Assembly (NCBI RefSeq): GCF_050611725.1
Contig: NZ_JBODJB010000001.1
Coordinates: 2,108,001 to 2,172,000, forward strand
DNA: 64,000 bases
DNA from: Ferruginibacter sp050611725
GTDB taxonomy: Bacteria; Bacteroidota; Bacteroidia; Chitinophagales; Chitinophagaceae
Direction: 5' to 3'
The position numbers were made by a program, and so were the translations under genes. Shown here piece by piece: positions 33,080 through 41,349 of this stretch; within the stretch, counting starts at the first letter, position 1; each line of letters opens with the position of its first letter. The notes beneath the pieces were generated by a model. It did no database searches, was not told the origin of the DNA, and saw only the letters and a list, made by a program, of their open reading frames with translations.

Positions 33080-33557
33080 GTTTCTTCCAAACCCATTGTT
33101 GCTGTTGCAATTGCAAGGAATAAACTGTTTACTCTGGTAGTTCGAACTGTATCATTTTTCTTGTCATATTGTATTCCATCGGGAAATATCAAATACTGCA
33201 GTTGTTGTTTATTAGTATAGTCTGCAGAAGACCAAAATTGTTGCAGGTTTTCAGAGAGGTACAGACTCTTTTGAATGGCTTTTTTCAGGTTCGAACTAAT
33301 TTTGTCATGGCTGTCAATTTCATTCTGCAAATGCTGTATATCAGCTGTATATTTTTTTACTAAATTTTTCAAATAACTCCAATAGTATTAGAATATTTTG
33401 TATAAACTGTCATTTATTTATCTAAAAGCCTTTTTAGCATTTTTCTAGGTGTTTGTTCCTTTACATTTAGGGCCTTTATTCTATTTTTATGCAGCCATGA
33501 ATAACGTCATTAAAAAAGGGCTTACAAAGTACATCATTATTACTTCTACCTACTTAC

Positions 33558-35297
33558 TTAATTAATTAAAGTTATGTTCCCATTTAAATCAATCTCACTA
33601 TTGTTATTACAAATCACCTGCATTGTGTAAACGAAGGTGTCAGTATTTAATTTACTTCCTTTGTAAGTTCCATTCCACGCCGCAGATGGGTCATTTGCAT
33701 TAAAATTATTTTTTTCAAAAATAATTTCTCCCCAGCGATTAAAGATGCGTAATTTTTTTATTTTATACAAACCGCTTCCTCTAGGATAAAACAAATCATT
33801 TACGCCATCATTGTTTGGAGAAAAAACGTTTGGCATGAATACATTACTTCCATTACATGTTACAAAAACAGTTACATCATCTGACGCCTTGCATCCCCCT
33901 TCATTTTTCACTTCAATAGTGTATGTTGTTGTTTCTTTTGGCATAACCGTTAAATCCGGTAGATCATTGTTACTACTTATTACAAAAGTTTTTGGAGACC
34001 AGTTAACTTCCGTTACATCTTTAGAAATTGAAGGTTGGATCATCAAACGCTGACCGATATTAATTGTTTTGTTTTCACCTGCATTTGCTCTTGGTATAGG
34101 GTACACTGTTAGTTTTACATAACCGGTATCTTTAAAGCAGCCTACTTCATCGGTACCAATTACCCGGTAAATGGTTGTGCTATCCGGTTTTGCATTTGGT
34201 GTTGCTATTCCGGTGTTGTTCAAGCCGGAAGAGGGAGACCATTGGTAACTGCTAGCTCCCGATGCAATTATATTTTTTGATTCTCCAAAACATAACTTAG
34301 CAGGTGGAGAAATTGTTATTTTGAATGGCTGCTTCACCTGTACAGTAACAGAGCTACTGTCTTTACATCCATAAGAATTTTCCCCGCTATACTTGTATGT
34401 TGTAGAACTCAGAGGGTTTGCAATTACAGTTTTACAAGTATCACAATTTAACCCGGTGGCTGGTTGCCAACTGTATTTTTCTGCACCACCTGTCGTTAAA
34501 CTAATATTCTCCCCTTTACACAACAAAGTGTCTTTTAATGCCAGTAAGGATGGTACAGGGTACACTTCAATAGTATGATGTATAGATTTGGAACAACCGT
34601 TTATATTCATTACAGTAAGGTTAACTGTATAGGTGCCTGCATCTTTGTATAATTGTTTGGGAGGATTAGCTGCATCATAATGTTTACCATTTCCCATATC
34701 CCAATGCCATTGTATAAATGGTGCTCCGGCTTCGTCTTCTACAGAATAAAAAGTAGTGCTAAATGGCGCACAACCTTTACTTATACCCGCTATATTTATG
34801 TTTGAAGAGGGCACTACTTTTACAGGTTCTTTTGAACGATAATACCCACTGCAACCAAGGCTGGTAGTTATTGTTAAGGATGGATAAAAGAGTCCTGGAG
34901 ATTTATACTGATGTAATGGATCTTTTTTATCTGAATTTTCACCATCTCCAAAATCCCAATGGTAAGTTGGGTTTTTATCATTTGTATATGACGTGTTTGT
35001 AAATTGAATGTCGCTGCCGGCGCATATTGCATTATCGGGAAATATAAATGCTGATGTTGCGAACACATTTGTTATAGAATCTTTACCTAATATAGGTACT
35101 CTGCAACCTATTGTGTCTACCAATATCATTTTTGGAAGAAATTTTCCGGAATCCTTGTAAACATAATTTATTGCAGAATCATTTCCCGTAAGGATATTCC
35201 CATCATTGAAATCCCACAAATAAGAACGAGCATCCAATGAATGAACCTGAAAATTAACGGAGTATGGTTTACATTGTCTTAAAGGATCATAAGTCAT
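33558..35297 (-). CDS. PKD-domain protein with gliding-motility-type C-terminus (T9SS type B), 5'-truncated
   Basis: ATG at 35297, 579 residues, but there is no signal peptide. The frame continues upstream through coding-looking residues (CIPKTSIGFTIKEAG) to a stop at 35349-35351, so the true N-terminus is missing. Several PKD/Ig-like repeats are visible: SYLWDFNDGN, TYHWDFGDGENS, IQWHWDMGNGKHYD, YSWQPATGL, YQWSPSSGL, VNWSPKTF. The C-terminus has the CHU_C / gliding-motility domain: MPNVFSPNNDGVNDLFYP and LRIFNRWGEIIFEKNNF. Such proteins are secreted by type IX secretion. With no leader it is probably inactive, a leftover at the island's edge. Confidence 0.8.
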   Translation of the reverse strand: MTYDPLRQCKPYSVNFQVHSLDARSYLWDFNDGNILTGNDSAINYVYKDSGKFLPKMILVDTIGCRVPILGKDSITNVFATSAFIFPDNAICAGSDIQFTNTSYTNDKNPTYHWDFGDGENSDKKDPLHQYKSPGLFYPSLTITTSLGCSGYYRSKEPVKVVPSSNINIAGISKGCAPFSTTFYSVEDEAGAPFIQWHWDMGNGKHYDAANPPKQLYKDAGTYTVNLTVMNINGCSKSIHHTIEVYPVPSLLALKDTLLCKGENISLTTGGAEKYSWQPATGLNCDTCKTVIANPLSSTTYKYSGENSYGCKDSSSVTVQVKQPFKITISPPAKLCFGESKNIIASGASSYQWSPSSGLNNTGIATPNAKPDSTTIYRVIGTDEVGCFKDTGYVKLTVYPIPRANAGENKTINIGQRLMIQPSISKDVTEVNWSPKTFVISSNNDLPDLTVMPKETTTYTIEVKNEGGCKASDDVTVFVTCNGSNVFMPNVFSPNNDGVNDLFYPRGSGLYKIKKLRIFNRWGEIIFEKNNFNANDPSAAWNGTYKGSKLNTDTFVYTMQVICNNNSEIDLNGNITLIN

Positions 35298-35348
35298 ACC
35301 GGCTTCTTTAATTGTAAATCCGATACTTGTCTTTGGTATACATAACTC

Positions 35349-35949
35349 TTATGTTAAGAAATTTGTAATGGTATTAGATAATTAATAAATAATGTTTTGG
35401 CAAAGCTATGTTCTAGTAATAGAAGCAACATTGATTCTTTTTTCAATTCACGGTGCCGAAATAGTAGGTGATTTTAATCTGTTTGTTTTTTAAGAAAAAT
35501 TTTTATGCTGAAAAAAATATTATTAATGTAGGCCTTAGATCTGTTTTGAAAAATTTTTGGACGAAGCAAAATTAAAATTAAAATAATGGCTACCGCAACT
35601 GCAAAACTTGAATATGATTGATTTTTAGCTAAAAATTTAATGATTGAATCAGAATGCATTTTAAAGAAGTGCGTTGGTTAATATATTAATTTCAATAGAG
35701 TTGTAGTTATATATTTAAAAGGCCTAAAAAAGGAGAGGTATTCTGAGGTGTAATCAAACGCCACAATTCAATAAGTTGATTTTAATCATTTTGATAGTTG
35801 ATTAAAATCACATAAACACAACATCTAGGTTGAGACTCGTAATATTTTTAAAGATTCGTTGTTCTTTTGGGAGCATAATTTGATTCTTTGCATATAACCA
35901 AAATCCCTAAAAACTTTTTTACGTAGTAAGATTTAAATGCCAATTGACT
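35349..35949. other. AT-rich region without a convincing gene
   Basis: About 600 bp between the truncated PKD gene and the HupE-like gene. A 61-codon minus-strand frame (35474-35659) starting at an ATG would encode one hydrophobic helix (FAVAVAIILILILL); support is weak. I see no strong promoter, hairpin or repeat. Confidence 0.35.
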
Positions 35950-36651
35950 ATGAATTCTTTTATTGCAAGCAAAAACAACAAATGGGCCTATATAACAAAA
36001 GTCTTAGGTTTATTATTAATTTCTGTACTCTTGATCCAAATTTTGTGTTCAAATATATCTTTTACTGAATTGACTCAAATCTCTAAACCCAGTACATCTT
36101 TCGCCTATGTACAATTAGGTGTTACAAGTTTTAATACTTTGGCACTGGGGTATTTAATTTTTGTATTGAGCCTGTTTCTATTTGGTTCGAAACAAGAATT
36201 TGTAATGAAACAGCTGATTGCTTATTCAGTAGCACACATTATTACTTTATGGCTAGGTGCTTTAGATGTTATTAATGTATCAGCTTATGTAATGAAGGCG
36301 TTAGTTTTGCTAACTACAATTTATATTGCAGGAGAAAACATCATAGCTTTCAAGTTAAAAAATCTTCGTGTAATAGTAGTTTTCACTTGTGGATTGATTC
36401 ATGGCTTAGCTATGTCTGCTAATTTAAAGGAAGTGAGTTTTGGAAAAAGTACTTTTCCAACAAAACCTTTATTGATGTTCAATTTAGGAATAGAACTTGC
36501 AATTGCTTGTTTTGCAATCCCGGCTTTCATACTATTTGTAAAATTTGCTGCAGGCAAATCTCACACCAAAGTTTTTTTGAATATTATTTCCGGAAGTTTG
36601 ATTGCTTATGCTGCTTACTTAACTGTACAACAACTATTTATTTCTAACTAA
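35950..36651 (+). CDS. HupE/UreJ-family membrane protein
   Basis: A TTG lies two codons upstream; the ATG at 35950 is preferred. 233 residues with six to seven hydrophobic helices. The family marks are visible: YLIFVLSLFLFGSKQEFVMKQLIAYSVAHIITLWLGAL, FTCGLIHGLAMSANLKEV (the G-L-x-H-G motif) and LLMFNLGIELAIACFAIPAF (the F-N-x-G-x-E motif), cited in parts. HupE/UreJ proteins are nickel permease candidates, but most Bacteroidota members are uncharacterised. No nickel enzyme is nearby. An inner-membrane location is predicted. Confidence 0.8.
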   Translation: MNSFIASKNNKWAYITKVLGLLLISVLLIQILCSNISFTELTQISKPSTSFAYVQLGVTSFNTLALGYLIFVLSLFLFGSKQEFVMKQLIAYSVAHIITLWLGALDVINVSAYVMKALVLLTTIYIAGENIIAFKLKNLRVIVVFTCGLIHGLAMSANLKEVSFGKSTFPTKPLLMFNLGIELAIACFAIPAFILFVKFAAGKSHTKVFLNIISGSLIAYAAYLTVQQLFISN

Positions 36652-36953
36652 TAATTGGTCAGGACTAGAATAAAGGAAATATTTATCTGCTATAGCTACC
36701 GAAAGACAGCAATAAAAAATATCAAAGATGAGAAATATTAATATTTAAATAGGTTTGTAATAGAAATCACTAAAATGCTTTAGAATAATAAGTTTTATCA
36801 ATCACTGAAAAAAGTATATGCAGAATGACATGCATGACATGTTCAATGGTATAAATGGGGGCGGTAAAAAAAGCGGCCCTTTTTTGTGCCCATATAATTG
36901 AATATAGATAAGAGTTTCTGAGCTTTCCTTTATATTACAAAATAGTATTCTTT
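36652..36953. other. Intergenic region downstream of HupE-like and Nudix-type genes
   Basis: 302 bp between two convergent genes. The only noticeable structure is GGGGCGGTAAAAAAAGCGG near 36855-36880. It does not make a perfect terminator, although CCGC/GCGG-like pairing with a T run might end transcription. Nothing else seen. Confidence 0.3.
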
Positions 36954-37727
36954 CTACCATCCATCATTCAAGCCTTCATTGAGTGCCTGATGATATTTTT
37001 TTAGATTAAAAGAATACAGATAAGGTGATTTATGTGGCACACCTTTTTTTGTTTCTGACAATCGTTCGAGTATTTGAAAACCTAGAAGTTTACGCTGAAA
37101 ATTTCTTCTGTCTAATTTTTTATCAAGAATAGTTTCATACAATTTCTGTAGCTCTGGCATAGTAAACTTTTCCGGCAATAAATTATGTCCTATTGGTTGA
37201 TAATTTAATTGTATCCGCAGCGTATCGAGAGCTTTGTCAACAATTTTCCTGTGATCTAAAATTAATGAAGGCATCTCATGAATATCCCACCATTCACATT
37301 TTTCAGATATGGTGTCATATACGGGATTTACTTTTGAGAATTCTACCAATGCATAATATCCAATGGTAACAAATCTTTGTAAGATCCAGTGATCTTCGTT
37401 TACATTTATACCATCTTTTTTTAAATCTTGAAGATGAAATTCTTTTTCAGAACGTTTAGGTTCACCAAAAATTTGAAATTGTTGTAGAAAGATTTCATTT
37501 AAACCTGTTCTTTCTTTCAATACCCGATATGCAGCAGCATCAACAGGTTCATCTTTGTATATAAAACCGCCGGGAAGTGCCCACATGTTTAGATGCCGAT
37601 GTTTAAGCAATAATACTTTTAGCAGATTTTCGTGAAATCCAAAAATTACACAATCCACTGATAACGAGGGAAGAAATCCTTGTTCACCTGAATTTAATAA
37701 TTCTCCAATTATTTTATTTCTTTCCAT
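36954..37727 (-). CDS. Nudix-type transcriptional regulator (NrtR/AraR-like)
   Basis: ATG at 37727, 257 residues. The Nudix fold covers residues about 15-150 (LSVDCVIFGFHENLLKVLLLKHRHLNMWALPGGFI). The Nudix box reads GFIYKDEPVDAAAYRVLKERTGL; the usual REUxEE is RVLKER, losing two catalytic Glu, so hydrolysis is unlikely. Residues about 170-250 form a winged helix (FTMPELQKLYETILDKKLDRRNFQRKL). In Bacteroidota this family includes AraR-type sugar regulators. It is divergent from the glucan genes, 472 bp away, so it probably controls them by binding a sugar intermediate. Inferred, not shown. Confidence 0.88.
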   Translation of the reverse strand: MERNKIIGELLNSGEQGFLPSLSVDCVIFGFHENLLKVLLLKHRHLNMWALPGGFIYKDEPVDAAAYRVLKERTGLNEIFLQQFQIFGEPKRSEKEFHLQDLKKDGINVNEDHWILQRFVTIGYYALVEFSKVNPVYDTISEKCEWWDIHEMPSLILDHRKIVDKALDTLRIQLNYQPIGHNLLPEKFTMPELQKLYETILDKKLDRRNFQRKLLGFQILERLSETKKGVPHKSPYLYSFNLKKYHQALNEGLNDGW

Positions 37728-38199
37728 AAAAACCCTTAAGAATAAATTATTTCAATCAAAAAAAATAAAAAGTTTTGACAATTTGAAAAAAAGATTTATC
37801 ATTGTGTCATAAAGACGCAATGAATTATTTTTTCATTGTTCCCTTTAAAACGATTTGCATGAGATTGCTTGGCCAAATATTCAATCCATTGGTATCTATT
37901 AAAATTATTTATTAATTGTTTCATGTTTCGAAACAAAAACTAATTATTTACTGTTTAGTTCTTCGTGTAGTGCGAATATTAAAACAGTATTTGGATGATA
38001 AATATTGATAGCTACAATTAGAAAGACGATTGAAATGCCGGGTATATTTCTCACCGACCCCTTATAAAAGCCAATAATAAACAAGGATATTTTTTAAAAC
38101 GAACACGGATTTTGTGCAAAGAGATTAGCCAAAAAATCACTCAATGTAATAATTGATATAGGGATACTAGATTTTAATAAACAACTAAATACACAACTT
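37728..38199. promoter_or_regulatory. Divergent control region of the regulator and the glucan locus
   Basis: 472 bp without an ORF. It holds a perfect 12-bp palindrome TGTTTCGAAACA at 37924-37935, the best operator candidate. Several imperfect AT-rich repeats surround it. A clear TTG / TAnnTTTG promoter for the downstream gene was not found, so the promoter may be activator-dependent. Confidence 0.4.
37924..37935. promoter_or_regulatory. 12-bp perfect palindrome TGTTTCGAAACA
   Basis: A symmetric site halfway between the Nudix-type regulator and the first glucan gene. Dimeric regulators commonly bind such sites. The recognised consensus of Bacteroidota NrtR/AraR factors is different in detail as far as I recall, so a LacI-type or other factor is also possible. 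Confidence 0.35.
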
Positions 38200-41100
38200 A
38201 TGAGAAAGTCTGTTTTTGCTTTTGTTTTGGTTTTATTAACTACTGCAATATCGGCACAGGTAAACAAAGTGTACGTAAAAAATGGTACAGAAGGGACAAG
38301 GCTGTCTGTAAATGGCAGCGATTTCTTCATCAAAGGTATGAACTGGGATTATTTCCCAATCGGGACTAACTATACGTATAGTTTGTGGAAACAGCCGGAG
38401 GATGTAATAAGAGCAGCACTCGATTATGAGATGCCACTACTAAAGAATTTGGGTGTGAATACCATTCGCCAATATGTTGGCGTTCCATCTAAATGGATAA
38501 AATACATTTATGAAAACTACGGAATCTATACCGTGCTGAATCATTCTTTTGGTCGGTACGGACTTACATTGAAAGGAGCGTGGGTGCCCAATACTGATTA
38601 TTCCAATCCTTTGACGAAAGAACTTCTTTTAAAAGAAGTAAAAGATATGGTTAGTCAATACAAAAACACACCGGGACTATTAATGTTTTTGTTAGGAAAT
38701 GAAAATAATTATGGGCTTTTTTGGCGAGGAGCGGAAACAGAAAATGTTCCAATGCAAGACAGAAAATCTACCATTGGAGCAAAATATTTATATAAGTTGT
38801 TTAATGAGGCTGCACTTGAGATCAAGGGTATTGATCAATCACACCCTGTTGCCATTTGTAATGGTGATCTTTTGTTCTTAGATATTATAGCAAAAGAATG
38901 TACCGATATAGATGTACTCGGTATTAATATATACAGAGGGTTATCTTTTGGTGATGCATATACCAGGGTGAAAAATGAATTTGGTAAGCCTGTTGTACTA
39001 ACCGAGTTTGGCGCAGATGCATATAGTACTTTTTCTAACAGCGAAGATCAGGAGTCTCAGGCAAAATATTTAGTTAACAACTGGAAAGAAATATATGCCA
39101 ATGCCGCAGGTATGGGCAAAGCAGATAACAGCATTGGTGGTTTCACTTTTCAGTTTAGCGATGGCTGGTGGAAAACCGGCCAAACAACCAATTTAGATGA
39201 ACATGATGCAGATGCTTCTTGGTCAAATGGTGGTTATCTCAATGATTATAAAGCCGGCGAAAACAATATGAATGAAGAATGGTTTGGCATTTGTGCTAAA
39301 GGAGAAACGAATGAAAGAGGCACTTATCAATTGTTTCCTCGTGCTGCTTATTATGCATTGAAAGAAGTACATCATTTTAACCCATATAACAATAATGCAC
39401 AAACGCAATTAAACAGCATTGATAATATCCAAATAGCTGATGCAGCACTAATGGCTCGTGGAGATAAAGCGGCATTGGAAACTGAAGGCAAAGGAAAGCT
39501 TTACCTAAGCAACCTGCAAGCTAACTTCAGCACTTATAGCACGGGTGGTAGTTTAATTTCAACACCAACAGAAGATGATCCTGCTACCAGCAGTTATCCA
39601 AATAAGTTAGGCTTCGATCATATGCAATCGTTTAACATTGGTATTACAGCAAAGCCTGCTCCTAATATGACCGCTAACATACAGTTCAATGTACTCGGTA
39701 ATGTAGCAGAGAATCCTATTGATGAAGTGTTTTATGAAAATAGAGGAAGAAAAATTACAGTAAATACACCTACAGGAACACAACAAATAAATTCAAATAA
39801 CAGAATCCAATTATACAAGGCTAGTTATGGTTGGGATGCAAAATTATTTAAGCTTACCGGTTTTTACAGAACGGGCCATTATCATTGGGGATATGAAGGT
39901 GATTTCTTTGGCTTATATCCGGAAGCTAATTATGGCCCTAACATTGACATATATAACGGCGAAGCTCCGTTTGGTTTTGAAATTGAGGGCAAAAAAGCCA
40001 TCAAAGGATTAAAGTTGGCTTTTGGTCCTGAATTATGGTGGGGTGCAAACCCGGCTATCATGGCGAAATATAGTCGTAAAATAGCCAAGTTCAATATAAC
40101 AGGAATGTTTCATGAAGATATAACTCAACGTAGCGGCTTGCAAAGTTCTTTTGCAGTACCAACACCAAAAACAAGAAAAGCTGCTTTGAGTGTTTCAAGA
40201 AAATTTGAAAAATTTGGATTTGATATTGGTGGTCTATGGGCCGGTCAGCCACTTAATGGTAGAGACTTTCAACTAATGAGAGAAGGAAAAGTTTATCAGG
40301 ATAAGATAAAAGCTGAAGACAATTTTGGCGGTAAAATAAAACTAACCTACACCGGTGGAAATATTAACTGGTATGGTTTGGCTAGTTATATGGGCCTTGT
40401 GGCCAACGGTGGTGTTGATCAAACTAAAACATTTACCGGATGGCGTTTGAAAGATATTGGCAGCGGCAATATGTACAATGTGTTGAGTGGCTTTACCGTG
40501 AATGTAGGTAAGCTGCAAATAGCACCTAATTTTTTATACCAAAAACCTATAGAAGGTCCTATACCTGCGGATGTACTGGCACCGGGCAGACCAAGAAATG
40601 TTTTGGATGATCCATTTTCCGTTCGCAGCAACAGAGAAACAGTAGCCGGCGAATTGTTACTTACCTACGACCCTACACCTGGTACCTGGATGTATGACTG
40701 GGATAACGATAGGGCTGAAGATGCAAAATTTGCAATTAGTGCAGACTTTGTTTATCGTCATTTACCAACTACACAAGATGCAGCAATTGGTATTTCAGCA
40801 AATGGAAGAACAACATTTGTTTTTCCAGGTGCTGCACCTGCCGAGGATTTGTGGGAAGCTAATACCCGTATCGTGTCTAAGCTAAACCCAAACTTCGGTA
40901 TTATTGGCAATCTTTATGTTGGTAATGGTCAAGCTAACGGTAGTGATAAACGCACTATTAACCGATATGGTTTTGATCTCCGCACTATCTATAAAAAAAC
41001 TAAGTTGGTTGCCATTGGTAAATTCAATGATTGGGGACCTTTTGATTATCACCGAGATTTTAACCTTACGTTTCCTGTGCAGTTGATTGCTGATATATCT

Positions 41101-41316
41101 ACCGAGATTGGAAAACCGGATTGGTTTATGATGCCTGGAACTAAAATAGGTATTAGAGGCACCTACAGAACACTGGACAAATATTCTCCTCGTTATTCAC
41201 CAATCAAAACCATTGATGCCGCAGGCAATTGGGTGCCCGACCCGAATGCGATTGGCTTCCCTAATGGTAATGAGTGGGAAATTCGGACTTACATTCAAAT
41301 CAATATTGGTAAATAA
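38200..41316 (+). CDS. Clan-A glycosidase fused to a C-terminal beta-barrel (1038 aa)
   Basis: ATG at 38200 opens a signal peptide ending AISAQ. Residues about 35-400 form a TIM barrel resembling GH2 catalytic cores and fungal GH72 glucanosyltransferases: FFIKGMNWDYFP, LKNLGVNTIRQY, LLGNENNYG with acid/base Glu168, DVLGINIYRG, and VLTEFGAD with nucleophile Glu269. Residues about 480-1038 have repeated amphipathic strands rich in Tyr/Gly/Asn, such as FGFEIEGKKAIKGLKLAFG and RIVSKLNPNFGIIGNLYVG, ending WEIRTYIQINIGK, as in an outer-membrane barrel. A surface-anchored glucan-cleaving or glucan-transferring enzyme is inferred. First gene of the cluster, 33 nt before the next start. Confidence 0.8.
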   Translation: MRKSVFAFVLVLLTTAISAQVNKVYVKNGTEGTRLSVNGSDFFIKGMNWDYFPIGTNYTYSLWKQPEDVIRAALDYEMPLLKNLGVNTIRQYVGVPSKWIKYIYENYGIYTVLNHSFGRYGLTLKGAWVPNTDYSNPLTKELLLKEVKDMVSQYKNTPGLLMFLLGNENNYGLFWRGAETENVPMQDRKSTIGAKYLYKLFNEAALEIKGIDQSHPVAICNGDLLFLDIIAKECTDIDVLGINIYRGLSFGDAYTRVKNEFGKPVVLTEFGADAYSTFSNSEDQESQAKYLVNNWKEIYANAAGMGKADNSIGGFTFQFSDGWWKTGQTTNLDEHDADASWSNGGYLNDYKAGENNMNEEWFGICAKGETNERGTYQLFPRAAYYALKEVHHFNPYNNNAQTQLNSIDNIQIADAALMARGDKAALETEGKGKLYLSNLQANFSTYSTGGSLISTPTEDDPATSSYPNKLGFDHMQSFNIGITAKPAPNMTANIQFNVLGNVAENPIDEVFYENRGRKITVNTPTGTQQINSNNRIQLYKASYGWDAKLFKLTGFYRTGHYHWGYEGDFFGLYPEANYGPNIDIYNGEAPFGFEIEGKKAIKGLKLAFGPELWWGANPAIMAKYSRKIAKFNITGMFHEDITQRSGLQSSFAVPTPKTRKAALSVSRKFEKFGFDIGGLWAGQPLNGRDFQLMREGKVYQDKIKAEDNFGGKIKLTYTGGNINWYGLASYMGLVANGGVDQTKTFTGWRLKDIGSGNMYNVLSGFTVNVGKLQIAPNFLYQKPIEGPIPADVLAPGRPRNVLDDPFSVRSNRETVAGELLLTYDPTPGTWMYDWDNDRAEDAKFAISADFVYRHLPTTQDAAIGISANGRTTFVFPGAAPAEDLWEANTRIVSKLNPNFGIIGNLYVGNGQANGSDKRTINRYGFDLRTIYKKTKLVAIGKFNDWGPFDYHRDFNLTFPVQLIADISTEIGKPDWFMMPGTKIGIRGTYRTLDKYSPRYSPIKTIDAAGNWVPDPNAIGFPNGNEWEIRTYIQINIGK

Positions 41317-41349
41317 ATCTGCTTGCTAAAAAATTTTAATAAAATTTAT

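Larger units (their letters stand above)
32914..33372 (-). pseudogene. Remnant of a serine recombinase reading antisense through tRNA-Pro
   Basis: The open frame has no ATG; it opens with TTG at 33372 behind an in-frame stop at 33390. Residues 10-100 (LQNEIDSHDKISSNLKKAIQ, YTNKQQLQYLIFPDGIQYD, NDTVRTTRVNSLFL) match the C-terminal coiled coil and the end of Bacteroidota serine recombinases. The resolvase domain and the recombinase zinc region are absent. The last 50 residues (GMTRFELATPRPPDVCATGLRY) are simply the antisense of tRNA-Pro, an extension commonly seen where elements integrate in this tRNA. It marks the end of a decayed integrative element. Confidence 0.75.

Noticed and set aside
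35474..35659. Minus-strand 61-codon frame with one hydrophobic helix
   Set aside because: It has an ATG but no promoter, no neighbours and an unremarkable composition in AT-rich DNA; noted only as a weak possibility in the intergenic entry.
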